Positions 43,314 through 52,285 of a stretch of DNA of 64,000 bases are shown here, piece by piece. Source of the stretch: an uncultured Ruminococcus sp. (GTDB lineage: Bacteria; Bacillota; Clostridia; Lachnospirales; Lachnospiraceae). Both the position numbers and the translations under genes were made by a program. Within the stretch, counting starts at the first letter, position 1. Each line of letters begins with the position of its first letter. The notes beneath the pieces were generated by a model. It was not told the origin of the DNA. It ran no database searches and worked only from the letters and a program-made list of their open reading frames with translations. The stretch is from contig CAJFGR010000012.1 in the NCBI GenBank assembly GCA_904377845.1, positions 48,902 through 112,901 of the forward strand, written 5' to 3'.

Positions 43314-44755
43314 AGATCCCCGGAATACTGATCGCCGCACCGGCAAGCGGCAGCGGCAAGACGTCGGTATCCTGCGCTCTGATGGCCGCGCTTCAGGCGC
43401 GGGGGCTTAAGGTGCGCGCCTGCAAATGCGGGCCGGATTATATTGATCCCATGTTCCACAGAGAGGTGCTGGGAGTGGATTCGAGAAATCTGGATCTCTT
43501 TTTCTCTGAGCCGGATGAACTGAGACAGGGCTTTATCCGCCACGCATCCGGCGCTGATATTGTGGTGACAGAGGGCGTTATGGGATACTATGACGGAAGA
43601 GGGATGGATACGGACGCCGGCAGCTCCTACGATGTGGCACGCACTCTGAACCTGCCCGTCATACTTGTGATCAACTGCAGGGGAGCAGCCCTTTCTCTGG
43701 CGGCTCTTGTCCGCGGCATGGCAGAGTTCAGAACTGACAGCAATATCCGCGGGATACTCCTGAACCGGGTGTCAAAGATGCTGTATCCGAGGCTGAAGGC
43801 CATGCTGGAGCAGGAACTCGGAAAATACGGACATAAAATTCCTGTGTTGGGATACGTGCCCAAAGATGATGCCTTCCGTCTGGAAAGCCGTCATCTGGGA
43901 CTTGTCACGCCGGAGGAATTGACGGATCTGAAAGAACAGACGGAGCGGGCCGGAAATATATTGACGGAGAGTGTGGATCTGGAACAGCTTCTTAAGATTG
44001 CGGGTGAGGCTCCTGAAATTAAGACTTCTGAAAATGAGACTGCCGGATCAGAAATTCATCGGGAAAAACAGGAAAAATATGCGCGGATCGCCATTGCGCG
44101 GGACGAGGCGTTCTGTTTCTACTATAGAGCGAACCTTGAGATGCTGGAAGCAGCCGGACTGGAGCCGGTGCCCTTCAGTCCGCTGCGGGACGAGAAACTT
44201 CCGGAAGATATCAGCGGCCTGATTCTGGGCGGCGGCTACCCGGAACTTTACGGGGAAAAGCTCTCAGCCAACCGGACACTTCTGGCAGAGATCAGGGAAC
44301 GGCTGGAAGCCGGGCTGCCGTGTATTGCCGAGTGCGGAGGATTTATGTATCTGCATGAGGAGATGGAAGATGAAAACGGCAATACATATCCCATGGCGGG
44401 AGTGATACAAGGGCGGACATACCCGACAGGCAGACTGGTGCGGTTCGGGTATGTGAGCATTGCGGCAGTTCCGGAAAAAGAAGCAGAAAATACGGAAGGT
44501 ATCTGTGCAGAAAGTGAGGCTTATCTCAGACCCGGTGAGAAAATCAGAGGGCATGAATTCCATTACTGGGACAGCACAGACAGCGGCAATGCCTGTGTGG
44601 CGGTGAAGCCGGACGGGAAAAGAAAATGGGAATGTATCCACATGAACGGAAACCTGTTCGCCGGATACCCCCATCTCTATCTGCCGTCCATGCCGGAGTT
44701 TGCTTACAGGTTCGCGGAACGATGCAGAGATTGGATGAGACAGGAGAGAAAATAA
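43310..44755 (+). CDS. cbiA: Cobyrinate a,c-diamide synthase CbiA
   Basis: 481 residues. The N-terminal ATPase domain has IAAPASGSGKTSVSCALMAAL at the start, KCGPDYIDPMFH near 44 and VVTEGVMGYYDGRG near 85. The C-terminal class I glutaminase domain has LILGGGYPELY near 304, IAECGGFMYL with the nucleophile Cys near 343, and GHEFHYWDS near 420 with the catalytic His. It amidates the a and c side chains using glutamine and ATP. RBS AAAGGAG; overlaps cbiET by four bases. Confidence 0.92.
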   Translation: MKIPGILIAAPASGSGKTSVSCALMAALQARGLKVRACKCGPDYIDPMFHREVLGVDSRNLDLFFSEPDELRQGFIRHASGADIVVTEGVMGYYDGRGMDTDAGSSYDVARTLNLPVILVINCRGAALSLAALVRGMAEFRTDSNIRGILLNRVSKMLYPRLKAMLEQELGKYGHKIPVLGYVPKDDAFRLESRHLGLVTPEELTDLKEQTERAGNILTESVDLEQLLKIAGEAPEIKTSENETAGSEIHREKQEKYARIAIARDEAFCFYYRANLEMLEAAGLEPVPFSPLRDEKLPEDISGLILGGGYPELYGEKLSANRTLLAEIRERLEAGLPCIAECGGFMYLHEEMEDENGNTYPMAGVIQGRTYPTGRLVRFGYVSIAAVPEKEAENTEGICAESEAYLRPGEKIRGHEFHYWDSTDSGNACVAVKPDGKRKWECIHMNGNLFAGYPHLYLPSMPEFAYRFAERCRDWMRQERK

Positions 44756-44782
44756 CGAGAAGAACAGCACGGGGAGAGAATC

Positions 44783-45862
44783 ATGATATCAGAAGATTTT
44801 GAAAAAGAATTGAAACAGAGAATGGGAGAGATTCGGTCTGCAGACCGGAAGAGTATGGAGGAGGCAGCAGCACACTGGAAAACCGTGGGAAAGCCGCTGA
44901 ACAGTCTCGGGAAGCTGGAAGATGCAGTTGTCCGCATGGCGGGAATCAGAGGAACAGCAGACTATACGATCAGGAAAAAAGGTCTTGTCATTATGTGCGC
45001 TGACAACGGCGTAGTGGCTGAAGGTGTGACCCAGACAGGACAGGAAGTGACTGCCATTGTGGCGGAAAACTTTACCCGGCGGGCAACAAGCGTATGCCTG
45101 ATGGCAGAGATTGCGGGTGCAGATCTTTTTCCGGTGGATATCGGTATGGTGTCAGATGTGCCTGCGGTGACGAAGCCGGAATACAAAGTGATGAGCGGAA
45201 CAAAAGATATGCTTCTTGAGCCTGCCATGACGAGGGAGCAGGCGGCCCGGGCTGTGCTTACAGGAATCCGTATTGTAGAAAAGCTTGCGGGACAGGGGTA
45301 CGATCTTCTCGCCACAGGGGAGATGGGCATCGGAAATACGACTACAAGCAGTGCGGTGGCGGCAGTGCTCCTTGAACAGGATGCGGCAGAAGTGACAGGA
45401 CGCGGAGCCGGATTAAGCTCGGAAGGACTGAACCGGAAAGTAGACGTGATCAGGCGCTCCATCGGGCTGCACCATCCGGACAAGGAGGACGTGCTGGATG
45501 TACTCTCGAAAGTAGGCGGCCTTGACATTGCCGGCCTTGCAGGCGTATTCCTCGGAGGAGCACTGTGCCATATTCCTGTAATCATTGACGGATTTATCTC
45601 CTCGGCGGCGGCTCTCTGCGCGGCCAGGCTGTGCCCCGCAGCAGCAGACTACATGATGCCGTCCCACAAGTCGGGAGAACCGGCAGGCGGGATGATGCTT
45701 GAGGCTTTGGGGCTTTCCCCGTTCATCGACTGCAATATGTCGCTGGGAGAGGGAAGCGGGGCTGTGGCGGTGATTCCGCTGCTGGAGATGGGACTCTCCG
45801 TGTACCGGGAGATGAGCACATTTGATGAGATCCATGTAGAACAGTATAAGGAGTACAAGTAG
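44783..45862 (+). CDS. cobT: Nicotinate-nucleotide-dimethylbenzimidazole phosphoribosyltransferase CobT
   Basis: 359 residues, normal length. GKPLNSLGKLEDAVVRMAGI near 36, MCADNGVVAEGVTQTG near 71, TGEMGIGNTTTSSAVAA near 173 and MSLGEGSGAVAVIPLLEM near 318, where the Glu is the catalytic base. It makes the alpha-ribazole phosphate used as lower ligand; whether the base is DMB or another benzimidazole/purine cannot be told. Its stop abuts the cobS start. Confidence 0.93.
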   Translation: MISEDFEKELKQRMGEIRSADRKSMEEAAAHWKTVGKPLNSLGKLEDAVVRMAGIRGTADYTIRKKGLVIMCADNGVVAEGVTQTGQEVTAIVAENFTRRATSVCLMAEIAGADLFPVDIGMVSDVPAVTKPEYKVMSGTKDMLLEPAMTREQAARAVLTGIRIVEKLAGQGYDLLATGEMGIGNTTTSSAVAAVLLEQDAAEVTGRGAGLSSEGLNRKVDVIRRSIGLHHPDKEDVLDVLSKVGGLDIAGLAGVFLGGALCHIPVIIDGFISSAAALCAARLCPAAADYMMPSHKSGEPAGGMMLEALGLSPFIDCNMSLGEGSGAVAVIPLLEMGLSVYREMSTFDEIHVEQYKEYK

Positions 45863-46642
45863 ATGCGTCTGTTAAATTCACTTGCCATTGCCATATCTAT
45901 GTATTCCAAGATCCCGGTGCCGACCGTAGACTGGAATGAAAAAAATATGAAGTATGCGATGTGTTTTTTCCCTGTTGTAGGCGTGATTACCGGATTACTG
46001 CAGGCAGGGATCGGGTATCTGATTCTGCAGTATACCTCCTGCGGAAAGTTGTTTTTCGCGGCAGTGATGACACTGATCCCTGTTCTTGTCACGGGAGGAA
46101 TCCATCTGGACGGATATGCGGATACCATCGATGCGCTCAGCTCTTACGGCGATCGGGAGAAGAAACTGCAGATACTCAAAGACCCGCATACAGGGGCATT
46201 TGCCGTGATCGGGCTGTGCGTGTACTTTGTGGCAGTACTGGCATTGTGGGGCGAGGCGGATGTACGGATGCTTCCGCTGACAGCGTGTATCTATCCTTTT
46301 TCGAGGTCTTTGAGCGGTATCTCTGTCGTATCATTTCAGGCGGCAAAGAACAGCGGACTGCTCCGGACATTTCAGGACGGGGCGCAGAAAAAAAGGGTGC
46401 GCATCGTGCTTATTATATGTGCCTTTGTGTGTGCGGGAGCCATGCTGTATCTTGGCTGGAGCCGGAAAAGCGGTTCCGTGGCTGTGGCGGCGCTCGTGAT
46501 TGCGGCGGCTCTTCTGGTATTTGTCTATTACTACAGGATGAGCAGAAAGAAGTTCGGCGGAACGACCGGAGATCTGGCGGGGTATTTCCTGCAGGTGTGT
46601 GAGCTGGCGATGCTGGCGGTGATCGTTCTTGCAGGAAAGTGA
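45863..46642 (+). CDS. cobS: Adenosylcobinamide-GDP ribazoletransferase CobS
   Basis: 259 residues, about six to seven membrane helices. SMYSKIPVPTVDW near 13, the active-site motif GGIHLDGYADTIDALSSYGDREKKLQILKDPHTGAFAV near 78-115 and the C-terminal GGTTGDLAGYFLQVCEL near 232 are diagnostic. It joins the nucleotide loop to adenosylcobinamide-GDP at the membrane. The ATG directly follows the cobT stop. Confidence 0.92.
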   Translation: MRLLNSLAIAISMYSKIPVPTVDWNEKNMKYAMCFFPVVGVITGLLQAGIGYLILQYTSCGKLFFAAVMTLIPVLVTGGIHLDGYADTIDALSSYGDREKKLQILKDPHTGAFAVIGLCVYFVAVLALWGEADVRMLPLTACIYPFSRSLSGISVVSFQAAKNSGLLRTFQDGAQKKRVRIVLIICAFVCAGAMLYLGWSRKSGSVAVAALVIAAALLVFVYYYRMSRKKFGGTTGDLAGYFLQVCELAMLAVIVLAGK

Positions 46643-46653
46643 TAAGGAGCAAT

Positions 46654-47262
46654 ATGAAGATTGTATTTATCCGGCATCTGAAGACGCCGGGCAATGAAAA
46701 GAGACAGTATATCGGCCGGACAGACGAAGATTTGTCCGAACAGGCGGTGGAAGAGTTCAAGCTGCGTCAGGAAAAAAGTATTGGCGAGCTGTATCCGCCT
46801 GTACAGCGTATCATCGCAAGCCCGCTGAAGCGGTGCATCCGGACTGCAGAACTTATTTATCCGGGGCAGGAAATCTGTACAGAACCGATGCTCAGGGAGT
46901 GTGATTTCGGGAAATATGAGCAGAAGACTTATGAAGACCTGAAAGATGAACCGGAGTATATCCGGTGGATGGAATCCGGCGGGATGACGGCATTTCCGGG
47001 AGGAGAGGACCAGACAGCATTTCGTGGAAGGTGTGTGGACAGTGTAAAGAAATGGATCAGCCGGCTTCTGAGTGAAGAGGCAGACAGTGCGGCCTTTATC
47101 GTGCATGGCGGTACAATCATGGCGGTGCTTTCGGAACTGTCTGAGGATGCACATGAATTCTATCACTGGCAGGTGGAAAACGGCGGCGGATATGTGACCG
47201 AAGTGAGCAGAGGAGACTGGGAAACAGGCAGGAAAGTACTGAGAAAAGTAAAGAGATTGTAA
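46654..47262 (+). CDS. cobC: Histidine phosphatase, probable alpha-ribazole phosphatase CobC
   Basis: 202 residues of the phosphoglycerate-mutase-like fold. The phospho-histidine motif reads IRHLKTPGNEKRQYIGRTDEDLS rather than RHGET; ASPLKRCIRTAELIYPG near 55 and FIVHGGTIMAVLSEL near 149 supply the other Arg and His. Position at the end of the cob operon points to alpha-ribazole-5'-phosphate removal. ATG 46654 has AAGGAG; it starts 12 bases after cobS. CobU, the usual neighbour, is absent. Confidence 0.82.
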   Translation: MKIVFIRHLKTPGNEKRQYIGRTDEDLSEQAVEEFKLRQEKSIGELYPPVQRIIASPLKRCIRTAELIYPGQEICTEPMLRECDFGKYEQKTYEDLKDEPEYIRWMESGGMTAFPGGEDQTAFRGRCVDSVKKWISRLLSEEADSAAFIVHGGTIMAVLSELSEDAHEFYHWQVENGGGYVTEVSRGDWETGRKVLRKVKRL

Positions 47263-47290
47263 GACAATTCTTAAGATTTTATATTATGGA

Positions 47291-47330
47291 AGAGAGCGTA
47301 GAAGAAATTATACTTTTATGCTCTCTTTTA
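47291..47330 (+). terminator. Terminator of the cob operon
   Basis: AGAGAGC (47291-47297) pairs with GCTCTCT (47320-47326), followed by TTTTA. The loop is about 22 bases. A TATAAT at 47334-47339 right after it may be the -10 of the next gene. Confidence 0.6.
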
Positions 47331-47372
47331 TATTATAATGGACACAGAAACAGCCGAGAGGAGATACGGACT

Positions 47373-47855
47373 ATGAAGAGAATGTGGAAAATAATGACAG
47401 CTGCGGGATTATCTGTTCTGCTGCTGTCGGGATGTGTGATGAATACCGGGGCAAGAGTATATGATAATGAGAGGGCACTGGCGGGGGATTCCAACAGTTA
47501 TAATCTGACAAACTACAGCGGCTCCCAGTCCGATCAGACTGTGAGCGGTTCTGCAGAAAAACTGGAAGGAATGGATACGATATGGGAATTTGATACAGAT
47601 GAAGAGAAAGAAGTAAATATCTCTTACAACCTGACAGTTACAGCAGGAAAGGCAAAGCTTATTTATGTCAGCCCGGACAGAACGGTAACTACACTTACAG
47701 AATGTATTGCGGGAGAAGAAAACGGGAAGTCTGCATCAGAGATAATTAAAGCGGAAACCGGAGAAAACCGTATCAGGCTTGTGGGGGCAGAAGGTACGTC
47801 ACTGGAGTATGACTTCACGGCAGATACGGGAGAAGTCGGGATATTTGGAGGGTAA
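47373..47855 (+). CDS. Small lipoprotein of unknown function
   Basis: 160 residues. N-terminal signal MKRMWKIMTAAGLSVLLLSGC with a lipobox LLSGC, so the mature protein would be anchored on the outside of the membrane through the Cys near residue 21. The rest is beta-rich and acidic (ISYNLTVTAGKAKLIYVSPD), a pattern seen in small Firmicutes lipoproteins; I cannot assign a function. ATG 47373 has GAGAGGAG. It is followed three bases later by a flavodoxin gene. Confidence 0.75.
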   Translation: MKRMWKIMTAAGLSVLLLSGCVMNTGARVYDNERALAGDSNSYNLTNYSGSQSDQTVSGSAEKLEGMDTIWEFDTDEEKEVNISYNLTVTAGKAKLIYVSPDRTVTTLTECIAGEENGKSASEIIKAETGENRIRLVGAEGTSLEYDFTADTGEVGIFGG

Positions 47856-47858
47856 AAA

Positions 47859-48398
47859 ATGAGCAAAGGCATTGTTATCTATCAGTCAAAATATGGAAGT
47901 ACGAAAAAATATGTTCAGTGGCTGCAGGAGGCGACCGGCTTTGACGCTGTTGAAGTAAAAAAAGCAAAAGCTGATACAATGAATGACTATGATACAGTCA
48001 TTCTGTGCGGTGCGGTTTATGCTTCGGGAATCGCCGGAATATCCTATCTCAGAAAGAATAAAAACGTACTTGCAGGCAGACGGACCGCAGTATTCTGTGT
48101 GGGTGCTTCGCCGTATGATGAAAAGACGCTGCAAGAGGTTAAGGAACATAACTTGAAAGAGGATTTACGGGATATTCCTATGTTCTACGGACGTGGCGCA
48201 TGGGATGAAGAGGCAATGACATTCACAGACCGCACCATGTGCAGGATGCTTCAGAAAGCAGTGGGGAAAAAGGATCCGTCCACATATGAACCGTGGATGA
48301 AAGCATTGATGTGTGCGGTCGGACAGAAATGCGACTGGACAGACAAGAAATATCTGGAACCGCTCATCAATTATATAACAAAGGAAGAAGAAAAATGA
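47859..48398 (+). CDS. Flavodoxin-domain protein, copy 1
   Basis: 179 residues. IVIYQSKYGSTKKYVQWL at the N-terminus is the FMN phosphate loop, and VILCGAVYASGIAGISYLRKN near 47 and VFCVGASPYDEKTL near 82 form the ring-binding loops. The family includes HemG-type menaquinone-dependent protoporphyrinogen oxidases, but no haem genes are nearby. It may act as an FMN redox carrier. It overlaps the next gene by four bases. A related gene lies at 49334. Confidence 0.8.
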   Translation: MSKGIVIYQSKYGSTKKYVQWLQEATGFDAVEVKKAKADTMNDYDTVILCGAVYASGIAGISYLRKNKNVLAGRRTAVFCVGASPYDEKTLQEVKEHNLKEDLRDIPMFYGRGAWDEEAMTFTDRTMCRMLQKAVGKKDPSTYEPWMKALMCAVGQKCDWTDKKYLEPLINYITKEEEK

Positions 48399-49267
48399 GG
48401 AAAAATAAAAAAATAACTATTGTCATCGCAATAGCGGCGCTGGCGATTATTATATTAGCGGTATTTGCCGCGGTACAAAATCATTTCAGGAAAGATAAGC
48501 CATCGGATGATGGAACTCAGGCAGACAGCGGGCAGTTTCTGACAGCAGTCTATTTACAAAAAGACGATGGAAACAGTCTCTTTGTAAATCTGGAAGCGGA
48601 GTATCCGTTTACAGGGACAATACCTGAAAGAGAACTCTATGATGAAGAGGGCGGGAAGATCAAAGAACAGGATCTAATGAACGGAGATGTGGTAAATATC
48701 TATGGAAACGGGATTATGGCACAGTCATATCCTGCCCAATATCACGGAATTACTAAGATAGAAAGAACAGAACAGGCTAACCAGAAGTATATACAGGAAT
48801 ACGGACATTATCTGGATGAGCTTTTCCCAGAAAAAGATCCCGCCCAGCTCCCTTATCTGAATGTGTGCTATACGGATGAACTGGCGTCTGTGGCGGTAAT
48901 GATCCCCGAGGCTTTAAGCTGTACGTGGACGTATGAGGAAAATGGAGAAAGCACCACGATTACTACAGATGCACCCCATATCCTGCAGACTGAACCCACA
49001 GAGGTGACAAAACTGTCAGAGCCGATGACTATGGAACTGGAGTTTGATGAAAAACCGGAAAGTGTTCAGATACTTTCATGGGATGATTCTTTGCTGGGAG
49101 AGTATCAGGACAGCACGGCTGGGATACCGGAAGGCACTTCTGTAGAAGTACAGAAAAATGAGAAAGGAAATCCTGAATTTACCGCACAGCCGGGATGTGT
49201 ATATCTGGTGCAGGGGCAGTGGGGAAACGGAGCTGTGGATTACGGTTTTCGAGTGTCAGCTGAATGA
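48395..49267 (+). CDS. Membrane-anchored extracellular protein of unknown function
   Basis: 290 residues. One N-terminal membrane helix (about 7-27: ITIVIAIAALAIIILAVFAAV) after a KNKK cluster, then an exported acidic domain. The first part (about 45-115) has an OB-like pattern with LMNGDVVNIYGNGIMAQSYPAQYHGI; the second (about 165-290) looks like a beta sandwich ending in VYLVQGQWGNGAVDYGFRV. I cannot name the family. Coupled to the flavodoxin gene by ATGA overlap and flanked by a second flavodoxin. Confidence 0.7.
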   Translation: MRKNKKITIVIAIAALAIIILAVFAAVQNHFRKDKPSDDGTQADSGQFLTAVYLQKDDGNSLFVNLEAEYPFTGTIPERELYDEEGGKIKEQDLMNGDVVNIYGNGIMAQSYPAQYHGITKIERTEQANQKYIQEYGHYLDELFPEKDPAQLPYLNVCYTDELASVAVMIPEALSCTWTYEENGESTTITTDAPHILQTEPTEVTKLSEPMTMELEFDEKPESVQILSWDDSLLGEYQDSTAGIPEGTSVEVQKNEKGNPEFTAQPGCVYLVQGQWGNGAVDYGFRVSAE

Positions 49268-49333
49268 TCATCTGTTGCAGATTGGAGGAAAAATATAGAA
49301 AATTAACCCAATATAAAATCAGGGAGAAAGCAT

Positions 49334-49867
49334 ATGGGAGCGATCATTATATACGGAAGCTGTTATGGAACAGCAAAAATATATGCAGAAGCATTAGCAG
49401 AACGATTGAAATGTGAAGCATTACCGTACGATAAAATAAAGGAGCCGGATGAATATGAAGAAGTCATCTACGTGGGCGGGCTTTATGCCGGCGGCATCAT
49501 AGGCATGGCAAAGACAGCGAAAAAGATTTCGGCAGATAAGTGTAAAAGATTTGTTGTGATCACAGTAGGGCTTGCCGATCCGGCCGATGAAAAAAATGTA
49601 GAGAATATCAGGAAAGCTGCGATCAGACAGATACCGAACTCCCTTGCTGACAGGACGGAATTTTATCATCTGAGAGGCGGGATTGATTATGAAAAGCTGA
49701 GTTTCAAACACAGAATGATGATGAAAATGCTCTATGAACAGGTGAAAAAACAGCCGGTTGACGAGCAGGATGCAGATACCCGGGCGATGATTGATACATA
49801 TGGACAGAAAGTCAGCTTTGTAGATCCGGAAAGTCTGAAAATCATAGTGAAAAAACTGGAAGATTAG
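49334..49867 (+). CDS. Flavodoxin-domain protein, copy 2
   Basis: 177 residues. IIIYGSCYGTAKIYAEALAERL is the phosphate loop; EEVIYVGGLYAGGIIGMAKTAKKI near 42 and VVITVGLADPADEKNV near 74 follow the same plan as the gene at 47859. The C-terminus has the HRMMMKMLYEQV helix typical of this HemG-like group. It has a GGGAG site. Substrate unknown. Confidence 0.8.
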   Translation: MGAIIIYGSCYGTAKIYAEALAERLKCEALPYDKIKEPDEYEEVIYVGGLYAGGIIGMAKTAKKISADKCKRFVVITVGLADPADEKNVENIRKAAIRQIPNSLADRTEFYHLRGGIDYEKLSFKHRMMMKMLYEQVKKQPVDEQDADTRAMIDTYGQKVSFVDPESLKIIVKKLED

Positions 49868-49901
49868 GTCTTAGTGTTATCGGCAATGTAAGGAGCAATA
49901 A

Positions 49902-50234
49902 ATGGATAAAATTAAAAAGATTATTAACTATGTTTCATGGATAATAATAGGAATGAGCGGAATTCTATTACTTGTGAACTGGGAGAATATTCCGGAAACT
50001 GTCGTTACACATATTGGATTAGGAATCTCTTATGGGGACAAAAATAATCTGATAATGTTTTTGGTTATTGAGGTAATTATAAACGCAGTATTTACAATGG
50101 GATATGATATTTCTTTTATCAGGGAAATGAGAAAAACCAGACAGCCGTCTTATCTGATTGATGGCATCAGTATGGTCATTCAGGTGATTGCGGTGCTGGT
50201 AATGTCCGCGTTTATCCTGCAGGCAATATGGTAG
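49902..50234 (+). CDS. Small membrane protein, DUF1648-like
   Basis: 110 residues with three hydrophobic spans (about 10-25, 50-67 and 88-108). The segment NWENIPETVVTHIGLGISYG after the first helix resembles the DUF1648 motif (WxxIPxxVxxHxGxxG). Function unknown. RBS AAGGAG. Confidence 0.65.
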   Translation: MDKIKKIINYVSWIIIGMSGILLLVNWENIPETVVTHIGLGISYGDKNNLIMFLVIEVIINAVFTMGYDISFIREMRKTRQPSYLIDGISMVIQVIAVLVMSAFILQAIW

Positions 50235-50268
50235 TTTAGAAAGTAAATATGACAAAAGAGGTGTGGAG

Positions 50269-50649
50269 ATGAGATTAAAAAATATATTGATCGCTGTTGA
50301 TGATATTGAAAGATCAAAGCAGTTTTATCACGATTTGTTCGGTCTGGATACGGTGCTTGACAATGATGGAAATATGATTTTGACCGAAGGTCTGGTGCTT
50401 CAGGACAAAAAGATCTGGGAAAAATTTCTGGAAAAAGATATTATTCCGGAAAGTAATACCTGCGAATTGTATTTTGAAGAGCCTGATATAGAAACATTCG
50501 CTCAAAAACTTGAGAAAATGTATCCCTCGATTAAATATGTCAACAGACTTATGACTCACTGCTGGGGACAGAAAGTAATTCGATTTTATGATCCGGACGG
50601 GAATCTGATCGAAGTGGGAACGCCGATGGAGCGAGCTGAAAAATTTTAA
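50269..50649 (+). CDS. VOC-family (glyoxalase/dioxygenase fold) protein
   Basis: 126 residues, one full two-module VOC unit. RLKNILIAVDDIERSKQFYHDLFGLD at the N-terminus and WGQKVIRFYDPDGNLIEVGTPM at the C-terminus are typical, with Glu of LIEVG as a likely metal ligand. Substrate cannot be told; relatives act in detoxification or antibiotic binding. ATG 50269 is chosen for AGAGGTG upstream. Confidence 0.8.
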   Translation: MRLKNILIAVDDIERSKQFYHDLFGLDTVLDNDGNMILTEGLVLQDKKIWEKFLEKDIIPESNTCELYFEEPDIETFAQKLEKMYPSIKYVNRLMTHCWGQKVIRFYDPDGNLIEVGTPMERAEKF

Positions 50650-50667
50650 GAAATGGAGACAGTGCAG

Positions 50668-51036
50668 ATGGAACTACAGAAGATTAATAGAGATTTTTCA
50701 GTTTGTAAAGTTACGGATTATTCAAAGGTAAATCTGGAATCCGAATATTGCTTTATCGGGAAAACGGATGAAGAGAACTCGCTGGTGTGTCTGACGGAGG
50801 ATGTGCCGGAAAATATAACAGAGCGGGAAGACGGCTGGCGGGCATTCAGAATTACGGGAGTTCTGGATTTTTCATTAATTGGAATTTTGGCAAAGATAGC
50901 TTCGCTTCTGGCAAAAGAGAAGATCGGTATATTTGTTGTCTCTACATATAATACGGATTACGTTCTGGTGAAGAAAGAAAATGAAGTGAAGGCGTTGAAA
51001 TGCCTGACAAGGGAAGGATATCTTTTTAAAGAGTAA
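50668..51036 (+). CDS. ACT-domain protein
   Basis: 122 residues. The C-terminal half has the ACT pattern of the short CASTOR-like family: FRITGVLDFSLIGILAKIASLLAKEKIGIFVVSTYNTDYVLVK. Such domains bind amino acids, but no ligand is known here. ATG 50668 is chosen because GGAG lies nine bases before it; ATG 50653 is the alternative. The next gene begins two bases after its stop. Confidence 0.75.
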   Translation: MELQKINRDFSVCKVTDYSKVNLESEYCFIGKTDEENSLVCLTEDVPENITEREDGWRAFRITGVLDFSLIGILAKIASLLAKEKIGIFVVSTYNTDYVLVKKENEVKALKCLTREGYLFKE

Positions 51037-51037
51037 T

Positions 51038-51508
51038 ATGTGCACAATTCAAAAGTATAAAAGGCAATATCATGATAAGCTGCTTCAATTTCTGGAAATA
51101 TGTCTGCCGCAATCGGGCAGATGTTTCGAGCTGAATGGCCGTCATAAGATGTACAAGGATGTATCAGAATATTTCGAGCATTTCTGGTGTCTTTTTGACG
51201 GTGAAGACATGATCGGAACAGTAGCACTGAAAAAGATGGACAGCGACAAGTGCGAACTGAAATCATTGTATCTTCTGGAGCAGTATCATAAAAAAGGACT
51301 GGGACGGTTGCTGCTGAATACAGCGATTCAAGAGGCAAAGCGGAACGGATACGGGACAATGTATCTTGATACATTGTCATCGAGCAAGCGTGCGGTTCGC
51401 CTATATGAAAGGGCAGGATTTGAGCGGACAGAAAGATATAATGATAATTATACAGCCGATATATTTATGGTCTTAAGGCTCGATGAGGCTGGTAGCCCTT
51501 TAAGTTGA
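51038..51508 (+). CDS. GNAT-family N-acetyltransferase
   Basis: 156 residues. CELKSLYLLEQYHKKGLGRLLLNTAIQEAK near 64-95 holds the acetyl-CoA loop (Q/HxxGLG), and LYERAGFERTERY near 122 the late motif. The pattern CFELNGRHKMYKDV before it resembles the acetyltransferases listed near MarR genes. Acceptor unknown. Confidence 0.82.
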   Translation: MCTIQKYKRQYHDKLLQFLEICLPQSGRCFELNGRHKMYKDVSEYFEHFWCLFDGEDMIGTVALKKMDSDKCELKSLYLLEQYHKKGLGRLLLNTAIQEAKRNGYGTMYLDTLSSSKRAVRLYERAGFERTERYNDNYTADIFMVLRLDEAGSPLS

Positions 51509-51539
51509 AGACGAGATTTTATCAAAGGAGGGGAGTCAA

Positions 51540-51728
51540 ATGACTAAGAAACTTTCGAGAATAATAGCCGTTTTGATGCTTATATTGGCTATTGCATTTG
51601 TTGTATATGCCTTGAACCATCCGGAGGCAGGATTTCCATGGAATAATTCAATTACATATGCATTGTATATTGCCTGGCTTGTGGTAATGATTTTTCTGTT
51701 TATAGCGCCTTTTAAGAGCGATCAATGA
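51540..51728 (+). CDS. Small two-helix membrane protein
   Basis: 62 residues with two membrane spans (IIAVLMLILAIAFVVYAL and ITYALYIAWLVVMIFLFIAPF) and a short external loop (NHPEAGFPW). Strong AAAGGAGG eight bases before the ATG supports translation. No known family. Confidence 0.6.
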   Translation: MTKKLSRIIAVLMLILAIAFVVYALNHPEAGFPWNNSITYALYIAWLVVMIFLFIAPFKSDQ

Positions 51729-51799
51729 TAATTGGCACGAGTGCCTGCGTATGAATTCACCAGAGTGGAAAGAATGCAGAAGAAAAACGGAGTACAGAT

Positions 51800-52285
51800 A
51801 TGGAAATCAGAGCGTACAGACAGGAAGATATAAAAGAGATAGCGGAGCTTTTCTATAATACGGTACACACTGTCAATGCGGCAGACTATACAGAAAAACA
51901 GCTTGATGCATGGGCTGACGGAAATATAGATCTGGCGGCGTGGGCTCGATCCTTTCAGGAGCATATGACACTGGTTGCGGTGATGACGTCAGACAAGGAA
52001 AATGGAACGGAACAGATTGTGGGCTTTGCGGATATGGACAATACAGGATATCTCGATCGGCTGTATGTGCACAGAGATTTTCAGCGGTATGGGATCGCGT
52101 CAGAGCTCTGCAGCAGACTGGAACAGGCGGCGGAAGTAGAAGAGTTTACAACCCATGCATCTATTACGGCAAAGACTTTTTTTGAAAAAAGAGGATATCG
52201 GGTCGTGCAGGAGCAGCAGGTGGAGAGACAAGGAATACTGCTGGTTAATTATGTGATGAAGAAGGGAGCAGACGATAGCTGTTGA
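51800..52285 (+). CDS. GNAT-family N-acetyltransferase
   Basis: 161 residues. IRAYRQEDIKEIAELFYNTVHTVNAADYTEKQLDAWA at the N-terminus, LDRLYVHRDFQRYGIASELCSRLE near 78 with the acetyl-CoA loop, and TAKTFFEKRGYRVVQEQQVERQG near 125. This matches the YafP-like GNATs. Acceptor unknown. Confidence 0.85.
   Translation: MEIRAYRQEDIKEIAELFYNTVHTVNAADYTEKQLDAWADGNIDLAAWARSFQEHMTLVAVMTSDKENGTEQIVGFADMDNTGYLDRLYVHRDFQRYGIASELCSRLEQAAEVEEFTTHASITAKTFFEKRGYRVVQEQQVERQGILLVNYVMKKGADDSC

Noticed and set aside
47334..47339. TATAAT just after the cob terminator, considered as a firm promoter for the lipoprotein gene
   Set aside because: The -35 at the right distance is poor (TACTTT), so only mentioned as possible.
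51940..52185. Short open frame inside the GNAT gene at 51800
   Set aside because: Out-of-frame shadow of a clear acetyltransferase; no start site.
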